From JAUZQZ01 sp964624255 (lineage in GTDB: Bacteria; Pseudomonadota; Zetaproteobacteria; Mariprofundales; Mariprofundaceae), in the NCBI GenBank assembly GCA_964624255.1, contig CAZUWV010000007.1:1-35714 (forward strand): a stretch of 35,714 nucleotides of DNA, given 5' to 3'. Positions 25,000 to 33,522 of the stretch are shown one piece after another. A program made the translations under genes and the position numbers. The notes under the pieces were generated by a model. It worked only from the letters and a program-made list of their open reading frames with translations. It did not search any database and was not told the DNA's origin. How positions within the stretch are numbered: position 1 is the stretch's first letter; the number at the start of each line of letters is the position of its first letter.

Positions 25000-25077
25000 C
25001 CTCATTTTGAAAGATCCAATAAAAAAGATGGGCATTTCTACTTTGTGCCTTCGTGTCTATGCGGCGAGCCTGCGTTA

Positions 25078-26766
25078 ATGGCGCGCCCCACGCATAGATC
25101 CAATAATCAGAAACGCCGGATTCGCCAGATGGTTGAAGAGGCGGGGCAGGCGCTTAGCGTAGGACGCAAGGATATTTGCGAAACGGTATGTGGCAAGATT
25201 GAAGCTATCTGGCCGGATAGCCCCGACCTCACCAATATGCGCGGCGTGCTCGCTTCCTGGGCGGGTGAGCATGACAAGGCAGAAGCATATTTCGTGCGGG
25301 CATTTAATGCCGCACCCCGACGTTTCGAGTTTTGTAAGAATCTGGCCACCCACTACGCACATCAGAACAAACCCCTGGATGCCGCCCGTCTATATCGGCA
25401 TGCGCTGAATTTGAAACCGTCCTCCCTGGCCATCGCTTTGGTTCTGGCCAGAGCACTGATTGATTTGCGGGAATATAATGAAGCTCATGCTGTTCTCGAA
25501 AAAGTGGGGCGGCGGTATCCGAATGATGTTGATGTACTGATGGGGCTTTATTTTGTGTACCAGCACCAAGACTGTTATGCGGAAGCACTGGCGTGCCTGG
25601 ACAAGGTGCTTGGGCGTTCCCCTGACCATGAAGATGCGAATTACCAGAAGGCGCGCTTATTGCGCGCCAACGGAGACCTGGTGGCCGCCGAATCCGCAGT
25701 ACGCAAAACGCTTTCACTGAACCCGTTCCGTGCGGAGGCCGGCAATGTACTCGGAAGCCTCAAGACCTTCGCAGCTGAGGATAGTGATGATATTGCCTTG
25801 TTTCAAGCCATCTATGATCACGCGGATCCCGGTTCATGTGACCGTAAGCTTATCTGCTTTTCGTTAGGTAAAATCATGGAGGATTTACACGAGGCTGATC
25901 AGGCATTTGCCTATTTCAGGGAGGGAAACGATATTCGACACCGATCTAGCAGGTATGATGCGAATGTCGAACTGACGCATATACAAGGGATTATGCAGTA
26001 CTACACACCGGAAGTATTCGAGCGAAATAGTGGCCTGATGGATGAAACACCTGTCTTTATCGTGGGTATGCCCCGCTGTGGCAGCACACTGGTCGAGCAA
26101 ATTCTAGCCTCGCATCCTGATGTCAGTAGCTGCGGTGAACTGGAATCCGTTGAAAGAAGCCTGGCTGTTATGGATACGCCAGAGACCCCGTTGACACTTG
26201 AGCGCGCTACAGCTTTCTCACGCGACCAATGGGGCGTTCTCGGCCAGAATATCCTTCGGCTGTTGAAGAAGAATTCTCCTGATGCGCTACGCATCACTGA
26301 GAAATCGCTCACGAACATTCGTTTGGTCGGTGCGATTCACTGTGCGCTTCCACGGGCCAAAATTATTCATGTGCGACGCAGCCCGATGGACACATGCTGG
26401 TCTATCTACAAGGCAGATATAGAAGGATACTTATACGATTTCGCATATAACCTTGGCGAACTCGGATATTACTACCGAATGTACCTGCGGCTAATGGGAC
26501 ACTGGCGCGATGTGCTACCCGAGGGTGTGATGTATGAGCTGGATTACGAGCATCTGGTAGCCCATCAGGAAGAAGAAATGCGCAGACTGATCGATGCTTG
26601 CGGCTTGCCATGGGATGATCGGTGTCTTGCCTTCTACGAGACCAAAAACAGGGTACGCACCCTTAGCGTAACCCAGGTCAGGAAACCCATATTTTCAGAC
26701 TCTATTGACCGCTGGAAGCGGTATGAGAAACACCTGGGACCGCTGATTAAGATACTTGAGAGGTAG
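25078..26766 (+). CDS. TPR-repeat sulfotransferase family protein
   Basis: 562 aa. The N-terminal half (~15-240) is built of tetratricopeptide repeats (for example AEAYFVRAFNAAPRRFEFCKN, split here as AEAYFVRAFNAAPR and FEFCKN; and AARLYRHALNLKPSS). The C-terminal half is a sulfotransferase fold: the 5'-phosphosulfate loop GMPRCGSTLVEQILASHP (~330) and the 3'-phosphate motif HVRRSPMDTCWS (~430). The likely reaction is PAPS-dependent sulfation, acceptor unknown. No signal peptide is seen. The ATG at 25078 is preferred to a GTG at 25045; neither has a strong ribosome site. Such proteins are widespread in Pseudomonadota and mostly uncharacterised. Confidence 0.85.
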   Translation: MARPTHRSNNQKRRIRQMVEEAGQALSVGRKDICETVCGKIEAIWPDSPDLTNMRGVLASWAGEHDKAEAYFVRAFNAAPRRFEFCKNLATHYAHQNKPLDAARLYRHALNLKPSSLAIALVLARALIDLREYNEAHAVLEKVGRRYPNDVDVLMGLYFVYQHQDCYAEALACLDKVLGRSPDHEDANYQKARLLRANGDLVAAESAVRKTLSLNPFRAEAGNVLGSLKTFAAEDSDDIALFQAIYDHADPGSCDRKLICFSLGKIMEDLHEADQAFAYFREGNDIRHRSSRYDANVELTHIQGIMQYYTPEVFERNSGLMDETPVFIVGMPRCGSTLVEQILASHPDVSSCGELESVERSLAVMDTPETPLTLERATAFSRDQWGVLGQNILRLLKKNSPDALRITEKSLTNIRLVGAIHCALPRAKIIHVRRSPMDTCWSIYKADIEGYLYDFAYNLGELGYYYRMYLRLMGHWRDVLPEGVMYELDYEHLVAHQEEEMRRLIDACGLPWDDRCLAFYETKNRVRTLSVTQVRKPIFSDSIDRWKRYEKHLGPLIKILER

Positions 26767-26841
26767 TGGATGGAGGAATCAATAAATTGATGGAACCTGT
26801 ATCGAATTTCATAAGCTGTGAACGAAAACCCGGTGCAAACC

Positions 26842-27970
26842 TCATGACGATTCATGAACCATACAGGTTAAATCACGAATGTTAATTTTAGCCAACATGT
26901 CTCCCCGCTCCCTGTCAAGGCGGGGGTAGAGCTCGGCCAGCGTGCGGCCCAGCGGCGTATCACACCAGTCCTCCGGGATGCACATCGCTTTCCCGGCCAG
27001 TGCGTCGTAAACTGCGGCAAGGTAAAGGTGGCTTGCGTCTATACCGGGATCCATGCCTCCACGCCATGGTCAGTGATGGGGTGTAACAGGCCCTTCCTGC
27101 ATAAAAGGTCCAGCCACTCTTGCAGAATATTGTCTGGTACGCCTGTTTCGCGGGCCAGGACACCCATGTGCAACATACGACCATCCTGTAAAGCTTCTGC
27201 GGCACGGACCAGAATCAGGTGCGTGAAAAATTGCTGTACGCCAGCCTCTCTGAAGGTGACATGTCTACTATGGGACTGTTCGGGATGTTGTAGACAAAAG
27301 GCTATTTCCGAACCCATCAGCACCACCACCCAGATGAGGTATAACCAGATCAGGAATACAGGAAGCGCCCCCAGCGCCCCATAGAGGCGTTCGTAATGAA
27401 CGAGTTCGGTCACATAGAAAGTAAAGGCGTATTTCATCAGCTCGAACAACGCGCCGGCAATCAACCCACCACTGATGGCAAAACGGAAGGGTACGCGGGT
27501 AATGCGCCAAATATGGTTAAAGGCTTCCTCCACGGTGTTTAGCAGTGCCGTGGCTGTAAGCAGGAGTCCGATAATACCAAAGATGGAAAGCGCGGCTGTT
27601 TTGCCCGCAATACCACCCAGGTACTTTTCCACTTCTTCGTGGCTGGCTGGCAACAGATTACTGAGTAGCATGTCGCGTATTTTCCCGGCAACCTCGTCAA
27701 AGGCATGAAAACTGGTAAATACTGATACGCCCAGGGCGATCAGAGGCACAATGGCCAGAAGGGAGGTATAGAGGCGAGCGCGGAGGCGCGCTGGATACAA
27801 TGGTCCTGCACAAAACGGCTGCCTGCCCGATATAAAAAACGGAGGAAACGTATGGCGTGGCATTTGAGTGCTGACAACCCGACGATATCCACCATGCCCA
27901 TGTCCAGCAGGTGTCTCACCCGGAGCTTCGATTTCGTATCCAGCGTTTGCCCCCAATCTGTATCATTCAA
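26842..27970 (-). pseudogene. yihY: YihY/BrkB-family membrane protein, broken by two frameshifts
   Basis: Three minus-strand pieces in different frames add up to one YihY-type protein. Piece 1 (27970 to ~27770) ends in RFLYRAGSRFVQDHCIQRAS; the family continuation LYTSLLAIVPLIALGVSVF is in the next frame, where a duplicated AG (or a lost base) lies near 27770. Piece 2 holds the membrane core (GLLLTATALLNTVEEAFNHI, GALPVFLIWLYLIWVVVLMG) and a winged-helix-like tail, stopping at 27039. Piece 3 (27054-26842) continues with DASHLYLAAVYDALAGKAMC after a second shift. The role of YihY is unknown despite its old name 'RNase BN'. Two assembly errors are the alternative explanation. Confidence 0.8.
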
Positions 27971-28076
27971 GAACTCAAGAGACTATCAAGCTTGAACCCG
28001 GGGTCCGACATTGATATGCGGTGCATGCCGCAACCCCTTGACCCGCCTGGTATTCCGGGTTGAAAATAAAGTGTGA

Positions 28077-28088
28077 ATGATTAATCAT
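28077..28088. promoter_or_regulatory. 12-bp perfect palindrome upstream of the HIT gene
   Basis: ATGATTAATCAT is its own complement and lies about 35 bases before the HIT start codon in the region between divergent yihY and hit. It could be an operator for a dimeric regulator; there is no second copy nearby. Confidence 0.3.
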
Positions 28089-28122
28089 CCTATATCAAGT
28101 GCTGTCAACTGAGGAAAATAAA

Positions 28123-28452
28123 ATGAGCGACTGTCTGTTTTGCAACATAAGCAGGGGTAAAATCCCGTCAAGAAAAATCTACGAGGATGATGATGTTTAT
28201 GCTTTCGAAGACATTCACCCCAAGGCACCCGTACATGTGCTCGTCATCCCCAGGCAGCATGTAGAAACATTAACCGACTGCGATAATCCCGCATTTCTGG
28301 GTATGCTGATGGACCGTGTACGCATGATTGCCGACCATGTTCTGAATCTTGAGGCAGGCTACCGCGCGGTCATCAATGTACGCGCAGATGGCGGACAAGA
28401 GGTCTTTCACCTCCATGTGCATATTCTGGGCGGAAAAAAGCTGCCATTTTGA
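28123..28452 (+). CDS. HIT-family nucleotide hydrolase (HinT-like)
   Basis: 109 aa. N-terminal CLFCNISRGKIPS and the catalytic HxHxH block HLHVHILGG (His96, 98, 100) are typical of HinT, which hydrolyses adenosine 5'-phosphoramidates. Length is normal. I use the ATG opening MSDCLFC, with GAGGAA upstream, rather than an ATG eight codons earlier. The stop overlaps the start of dciA (TTGA). Confidence 0.94.
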   Translation: MSDCLFCNISRGKIPSRKIYEDDDVYAFEDIHPKAPVHVLVIPRQHVETLTDCDNPAFLGMLMDRVRMIADHVLNLEAGYRAVINVRADGGQEVFHLHVHILGGKKLPF

Positions 28453-28928
28453 AACAGCGTCCGCCCTCCAGCCTGACAGCTCTCCAGGCCGGGATATCCA
28501 ATGTTCTGGGTGAGAAAAAACTCGAAATGCTGGCCGCTGTCGCCCGCTTGCGCCGCGCATGGCCCACCATGATTGGCCCCGTATTGGCCCAACATACGGA
28601 GCCGCTCAATGTCGAATCGGATACGCTGCTGATCGCCATTGACCACCCCGCTATGGCACAACAAATACGCTTTCTGCAACGAGAAATTCGCGATGCCTGT
28701 TTCCATAAATGCCGCATAGGTAACATCAAGCGAATCCGCACATGTATGCGGCCCGGCGCTGGAATTGACATCTCCGGGAAAACGGGAAAGCCGGGGCGAG
28801 CCATTCGATGGAATGAAAAGAGAAATGCGGTAAGAATACTTCGGCACGTTACCGACAAAACTCTCCGACGCGCCATGTTCGATGCATATCTGGCTCAACT
28901 GGCCTATAAAATGAAAGAAACAGCGTAA
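28449..28928 (+). CDS. dciA: DciA-like (DUF721) protein, putative replicative helicase loader
   Basis: 159 aa. The N-terminal ~95 residues show the DUF721 pattern: an ARLRRAWPTMIGPVLAQHTE helix, then LNVESDTLLIAIDHPAMAQQ, the KH-like fold. DciA loads DnaB in bacteria without DnaC/DnaI. The C-terminal part is basic (RPGAGIDISGKTGKPGRA) and probably disordered before a final helix. The start is TTG, overlapping the HIT stop by four bases, so translation is likely coupled; no ATG is available near the conserved start. Confidence 0.8.
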   Translation: MKQRPPSSLTALQAGISNVLGEKKLEMLAAVARLRRAWPTMIGPVLAQHTEPLNVESDTLLIAIDHPAMAQQIRFLQREIRDACFHKCRIGNIKRIRTCMRPGAGIDISGKTGKPGRAIRWNEKRNAVRILRHVTDKTLRRAMFDAYLAQLAYKMKETA

Positions 28929-28942
28929 ATCTCCGCGCATGC

Positions 28943-28964
28943 AAGGCCTGTGCATGCCAGGCTT
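28943..28964. terminator. Possible hairpin between convergent dciA and htpX
   Basis: AAGGCCTG / CAGGCTT with one bulged G around the loop TGCATGC, in the 48 bases between the two convergent genes. No T-run follows on either strand. Confidence 0.3.
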
Positions 28965-28976
28965 GATCGTACTTTA

Positions 28977-29909
28977 TTACCCCCGCATGTTCCTCAGTGC
29001 CGCGATGCGTGCCTCGATCGGTGGATGGCTGGCGAACAAACGCGACATGCCACGGCTTTGTTCGTGGATTTTGAGCGTAGCCAGCGCATCCTTCGGTGCC
29101 AGAGTGCGGGGCTTCTTTTCCTCGACCGGTTGAATCCGGCGCGCCAGCGCATCAATCTTTTGTAGGGCACGGATCATCGGCTCCGCGCCATACATGCGGG
29201 CGGAGTGCGCATCGGCGCGGAACTCACGGCGGCGCGAATGCCACATCACCACGATCATGGCCAGAATGGAGAACAGAATTTGCAGTACGATGTCCACAAT
29301 GAAATACACCATGAAGTTTGGCTCGCCATCGCGCGATGTGGCGCTGGCGACCATGCGGGCGATCATACCGGCCAGGAAATAGACAAAGGTGTTCATCAGA
29401 CCCTGGAGCAGCGTGGTAGCCACCATATCGCCATTGGTCACATGGCCCATTTCATGGGCCAGCACGGATTTGACTTCATCGTCGGAGAGATTGTTCACCA
29501 GACCTGAAGAAACGGCAATCATGGAACGATTGCGGCCGGGACCCGTGGCGAAGGCATTGGGCGAATCATCCATATAAACCCAGACTTCCGGCATTTTCAG
29601 GTTACTTCGGTGTGCCAGTTCCCGGATCGTTTCGTACACCAACCGCTCCTTGGGCGTGGAAGGCTGGGTTACCCGCTGCATGTGATACATCCGTTTAACC
29701 ATTGGTTTGGACATCAGGAGTGAAATAAATGCACCGCCGAAGCCGAACACCATGGCCCAGGCGAACTGATAGCTGGCAAAGCTTCCGCGCACGTCGATGC
29801 CAAACTTCGGTAACACGAAATTGATCAGGATGTTACCGGAAATGATGAGCGTCAAGAAGACTAGCAGGTTGGTTATAATCAGCAGAAATAAACCCTTGAA
29901 TGAGCGCAT
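28977..29909 (-). CDS. htpX: Membrane metalloprotease HtpX
   Basis: 310 aa M48B zinc protease of the inner membrane, part of membrane-protein quality control. Membrane segments at ~6-26 and ~48-66, then VYMDDSPNAFATG, the zinc motif HEMGH (His152, His156) followed by VTNGD, and two more hydrophobic segments (~165-225). The ATG at 29909 has GGAGGG 5 nt upstream; a longer frame crosses the promoter and is rejected. Divergent from lon, the other stress protease, across 95 bases. Confidence 0.96.
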   Translation of the reverse strand: MRSFKGLFLLIITNLLVFLTLIISGNILINFVLPKFGIDVRGSFASYQFAWAMVFGFGGAFISLLMSKPMVKRMYHMQRVTQPSTPKERLVYETIRELAHRSNLKMPEVWVYMDDSPNAFATGPGRNRSMIAVSSGLVNNLSDDEVKSVLAHEMGHVTNGDMVATTLLQGLMNTFVYFLAGMIARMVASATSRDGEPNFMVYFIVDIVLQILFSILAMIVVMWHSRRREFRADAHSARMYGAEPMIRALQKIDALARRIQPVEEKKPRTLAPKDALATLKIHEQSRGMSRLFASHPPIEARIAALRNMRG

Positions 29910-29936
29910 AAATCCCTCCGTTAAAGTGATGCCGTG

Positions 29937-29965
29937 TGTATAATGCAAGAATTGATAGTCTTCAA
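29937..29965 (-). promoter_or_regulatory. Promoter of htpX
   Basis: On the minus strand TTGAAG (29965-29960), exactly 17 bases, TATACA (29942-29937), with the start codon 28 bases further. The upstream CTTGAAG and the CATTATA at the -10 also resemble a sigma32 site, which would suit a heat-shock gene, but the -10 match to the sigma32 consensus is partial. Confidence 0.6.
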
Positions 29966-29969
29966 GCCC

Positions 29970-30000
29970 TTGAAACCTTGCCCATGCTCTATTATATAAT
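29970..30000 (+). promoter_or_regulatory. Possible lon promoter abutting the start codon
   Basis: TTGAAA (29970-29975) and a perfect TATAAT (29995-30000), spacer 19. The last base of the -10 is only 4 bases before the lon ATG, so this promoter would give a leaderless or start-codon-proximal mRNA. The -10 lies in the 10-bp palindrome ATTATATAAT (29991-30000), readable on both strands. Confidence 0.45.
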
Positions 30001-30004
30001 GTGA

Positions 30005-32431
30005 ATGACAGATGAAATCCATGATCCCGACATCATAGAGCCGAACGAAGCCGACGCTGGGCCGCCGTCCGGCGGCAGCGGCCTGATCGTAGCCCGCGAG
30101 CTACTACCGCCGTTTCTAAGTATTTTGCCGCTATCCAACCGTCCCTTATTTCCCGGTCTGATCGTACCCCTGGTGTACGAGGGCGAAGAAATGACCAGAA
30201 TCTTCCGCGAGATTGCCAATGCGGAGGAGCAACATGTCGGCCTGCTTTTAGTGCGCAATGAGGATGCGCCATTCGCCACCGAAAACCTGTACGAGGTAGG
30301 TGTTGTCGCCAAGGTCATCAAGGCCGTGGAAATACCCGGCCATGGTCTGCATGTCGTTATTGAATGCATGGAGCGTTTTCGTGTGCGGGATTTTTCCGCG
30401 GGTCCGCCGCACGTGCGGGCACGGGTGCGATACTTTCCGGAAACCAGCTACGAGGATAATGTAGAGCTCCGCGCTTATACCGTAGCTATCGCCAATACCA
30501 TCAAGGAACTGCTTAAACACAACCCCCTGCACGAAGAGGAGTTGCGGCTGTTTTTATCCCGCTTCGGGCTGGATGAACCCAACCATCTGGCGGATTTCGC
30601 TGCCAGCATGACTACGGCGGGGCGCGAAGAACTACAGGATATCCTCGAAACCTATCCCATCTTCGACCGTATGAAAAAGGTGATGGGTTTGCTCAACCGC
30701 GAGCTGAACGTCAGCAAGATTCAGAGCCGCATTCGTGGCAACATCGACGAACGCATCTCGGAGCAACAGCGCAAATTCTTTCTCAATGAGCAACTGCACG
30801 AAATCCGGCGTGAGCTGGGCATGGAGAAAGACCCGCGCGATCAGGAACTCAAACGTTTGGAAAAGCGTGCGGAAAAGATCGAATTTTCGGATGAAGCGAA
30901 ATCCGTTTTCGACGAGGAGATGCGCAAGCTTTCGATGCTGGATGCTTCCTCTTCTGAATACGGTGTATCACGCAATTATCTCGATTGGCTGACCAGCCTT
31001 CCATGGGGCAAGTTTAGCAAGGACCGCTTGAATCTGAATTCGGCTTCCCGCGCATTGAACCGCCATCACTCCGGCCTGGAGGATGTCAAGGATCGCATAC
31101 TGGAATTCGTTGCCGTAGGCGTGCGCAAAAAGGAAGTGGCCGGCTCCATTATTTTGTTCGTCGGCCCGCCGGGGGTGGGAAAAACAAGCCTTGGCCGCGC
31201 CGTCGCCGATGCGGTGAATCGTCCGTTTTATCGTTTTTCGGTCGGCGGTATGCGCGACGAGGCGGAGATTAAGGGGCATCGCCGCACCTATATCGGCGCC
31301 ATGCCCGGCAAGATCATTCAGGCATTGAAGCAGGCCAACGTCGCCAACCCGGTCATCATGATGGATGAAGTGGATAAAATCGGTTCCGATTTTCGCGGCG
31401 ACCCGTCTTCCGCCTTGCTGGAGGTTCTGGATCCCGAGCAGAATAATGATTTCCTTGATCATTACCTGGATGTGCGCTTCGATCTCTCTCGCGTGCTGTT
31501 TCTGTTAACCGCCAACCAGCTGGATACCGTTCCCAAACCATTGCTGGACCGGGCAGAAATCATTCATCTGGCCGGATATATCGCATCAGAGAAAATGGAT
31601 ATTGCGCGCAAGCACCTCTGGCCAAGGTTGCTTAGGGAAAACGGGTTACAACGCAGTGATATCAAGCTGGAGAAAACGGCGCTAACGCGTCTGGTGGATG
31701 AGTACGCCCGCGGGCCGGGAGTTCGCCGCCTGGAACAATTGTTGAAAAAAATTCTGCGCAAGGCGGTGGTGAAGCTGGTGCGGGAAGAAATATCTCCACC
31801 CATTCGAATCGGCGCGAGAAACCTGGATAAATATGTAGGCAAGCCCCGCTTCCGGGGAGAAAATATTCGTCGAGGCGTAGGCCTGGCAACGGGACTGGCA
31901 TGGACGGCGATGGGTGGCGTCACACTCAGGCTGGAGGCGGCGGTAACGCACCGTGACAACCGAGGACTGAAATTGACCGGCCAATTGGGCAAGGTCATGC
32001 AGGAATCCGCAGAAATCGCTTATTCCTACATTACCGCCAACCTAGCCCGCTTCGGCGCGCCGACCAACTTCTTCGACAAAGCCTTTGTTCACCTGCATGT
32101 GCCGGAAGGAGCAGTGCCGAAGGATGGTCCATCAGCCGGCATCACCATGGCTGCAGCCTTGTTATCACTGGCCCTGAACAAGACGCCATTACCGTATGCC
32201 ATGACAGGAGAAATGACGCTGACCGGCGAGGTGTTAGCCATTGGCGGTGAGCGTGAAAAACTATTGGCGGCCAAACGCCTTGGTGTTTCGGAGGTCATTC
32301 TGCCCGCCGCCAATCAGGTAGATGTTGAAGAGTTGCCGCCATCAATACCTCAGGATATAAACATCCATTACGTTAAAAATTTCAATGACGTCGCTCGCCT
32401 GCTTTTCGGCCTCCACGTTCGTGCGTCATGA
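30005..32431 (+). CDS. lon: ATP-dependent protease Lon
   Basis: 808 aa AAA+ serine protease. N-terminal substrate domain (LSILPLSNRPLFPGLIVPLV, ~39-58), a coiled region, Walker A GPPGVGKT (~387), SVGGMRDEAEIKGHRRTYIG, Walker B VIMMDEVDKI, and the protease domain with catalytic Ser (PKDGPSAG, ~710) and Lys (GEREKLLAAK, ~752). A ~35-residue acidic, Pro/Gly-rich extension precedes the N domain. No Shine-Dalgarno lies before this ATG and a TATAAT is almost adjacent. Length is near E. coli Lon (784). Its stop overlaps the next gene (ATGA). It could be a second Lon paralogue; this cannot be judged here. Confidence 0.97.
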   Translation: MTDEIHDPDIIEPNEADAGPPSGGSGLIVARELLPPFLSILPLSNRPLFPGLIVPLVYEGEEMTRIFREIANAEEQHVGLLLVRNEDAPFATENLYEVGVVAKVIKAVEIPGHGLHVVIECMERFRVRDFSAGPPHVRARVRYFPETSYEDNVELRAYTVAIANTIKELLKHNPLHEEELRLFLSRFGLDEPNHLADFAASMTTAGREELQDILETYPIFDRMKKVMGLLNRELNVSKIQSRIRGNIDERISEQQRKFFLNEQLHEIRRELGMEKDPRDQELKRLEKRAEKIEFSDEAKSVFDEEMRKLSMLDASSSEYGVSRNYLDWLTSLPWGKFSKDRLNLNSASRALNRHHSGLEDVKDRILEFVAVGVRKKEVAGSIILFVGPPGVGKTSLGRAVADAVNRPFYRFSVGGMRDEAEIKGHRRTYIGAMPGKIIQALKQANVANPVIMMDEVDKIGSDFRGDPSSALLEVLDPEQNNDFLDHYLDVRFDLSRVLFLLTANQLDTVPKPLLDRAEIIHLAGYIASEKMDIARKHLWPRLLRENGLQRSDIKLEKTALTRLVDEYARGPGVRRLEQLLKKILRKAVVKLVREEISPPIRIGARNLDKYVGKPRFRGENIRRGVGLATGLAWTAMGGVTLRLEAAVTHRDNRGLKLTGQLGKVMQESAEIAYSYITANLARFGAPTNFFDKAFVHLHVPEGAVPKDGPSAGITMAAALLSLALNKTPLPYAMTGEMTLTGEVLAIGGEREKLLAAKRLGVSEVILPAANQVDVEELPPSIPQDINIHYVKNFNDVARLLFGLHVRAS

Positions 32432-33483
32432 AGTGCATTCAGGCCGCATCACGGCAGGCGGGGCGGACGCAAACCATGCTTTACGGATTGCAGCGGCGAT
32501 TTGTAACGGGGCTGGAAGGGATCGCGCGATCTATGGGTGACATGTCGCCCTTCGTGCCGGTCGAGTGGCTCCGTGATCATGGCCTGCATGGCGGTGGCAT
32601 GCGTTATGAAATAGTGGATGGCGATACCTTCGGTCGCGGCTCGGTCAATGTCTCGCAGGTGCATTACGATGGTAATCCGAGCAGAAAGCTGGGTTCAGCT
32701 ACGGCAATTTCAACAATTATCCACCCGCGTAATCCGTATGCACCATCCGTTCATATTCATATCAGCTGGACGGAAATGAAGGATGGCAAGGGCTATTGGC
32801 GGATCATGGCTGATCTTAATCCGTCTGTTGAGGATATAGCGGCAAAGGAAAATTTTCTCGCTGCCCTGGAACAGGCCGCACCGAATCAGTTTGAAGAGGC
32901 GAAAGCACAGGGCGAGCGCTATTTCTTCATTCCAGCGCTTGGCCGTCATCGTGGCGTCGCGCATTTCTACCTGGAAAGTTATAACTCGGGCAATATGGAG
33001 AGTGACTTCTCTCTGGCCCGACGCGTTGGTGACGCAGCAATTGACGCTTATCTTGCAATCATGGCGCGCATCCTGAAGCAGGCACCGCAAACCACTATGG
33101 AGACTAAACAGCAACAGCTTGCCTACCATACACTGTATTTCTTTCAGGTGCTGACCCTGGACCGTGGCACGACCTCGGGACTCCTGATACACAATCAGAA
33201 TGACGCCGGTATTCTGGGTTCGCTACCCGCGCGGGTAGACAGGGATTTGCTCCACGCATGGATCGCACGATTACCCACACCACAGGATGATTTATTGGTA
33301 GCCCTGATGGCCGTTTTGCCGGAAGACGCAGCCAGTTCGATTGATGAAATGGTGAAGATGAAACTAGCGAATGTGGTGCGCGAACATTATACGGCTCATC
33401 CGCAAGCTATCGCCATGCAGGCTGCAGGCGAGGCCTCTCCGTCCACGGTTCAAAATCATCGTCGCGACCCATCTTCCCCCTGA
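32428..33483 (+). CDS. Divergent HemF-family (aerobic coproporphyrinogen III oxidase-like) protein
   Basis: 351 aa. HemF landmarks in order: GGGMRYEI (~55-62), VNVSQV (73-78), HPRNPYAPSVHIH (99-111), ADLNPS (128-133, usually ADLTPY), GRHRG (172-176, usually EHRG or RHRG followed by GGIFFD) and DRGTTSGL (245-252). The canonical IFFDDL becomes FYLESYN, and the C-terminus is ~45 residues longer than usual and looks disordered. HemF decarboxylates two propionates of coproporphyrinogen III for haem. The altered active-site neighbourhood leaves activity open. Start is the ATG inside the lon stop codon; Met17 is an alternative. No other haem gene is nearby. Confidence 0.8.
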   Translation: MKCIQAASRQAGRTQTMLYGLQRRFVTGLEGIARSMGDMSPFVPVEWLRDHGLHGGGMRYEIVDGDTFGRGSVNVSQVHYDGNPSRKLGSATAISTIIHPRNPYAPSVHIHISWTEMKDGKGYWRIMADLNPSVEDIAAKENFLAALEQAAPNQFEEAKAQGERYFFIPALGRHRGVAHFYLESYNSGNMESDFSLARRVGDAAIDAYLAIMARILKQAPQTTMETKQQQLAYHTLYFFQVLTLDRGTTSGLLIHNQNDAGILGSLPARVDRDLLHAWIARLPTPQDDLLVALMAVLPEDAASSIDEMVKMKLANVVREHYTAHPQAIAMQAAGEASPSTVQNHRRDPSSP

Positions 33484-33522
33484 TCTACCCAACAACTGCG
33501 CCGAACAGGACAGAATACGCCC

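Noticed and set aside
29966..29984. Sigma32-like CTTGAAA near CCCAT ahead of lon
   Set aside because: The two boxes are only 5 bases apart, far too close for a sigma32 promoter.
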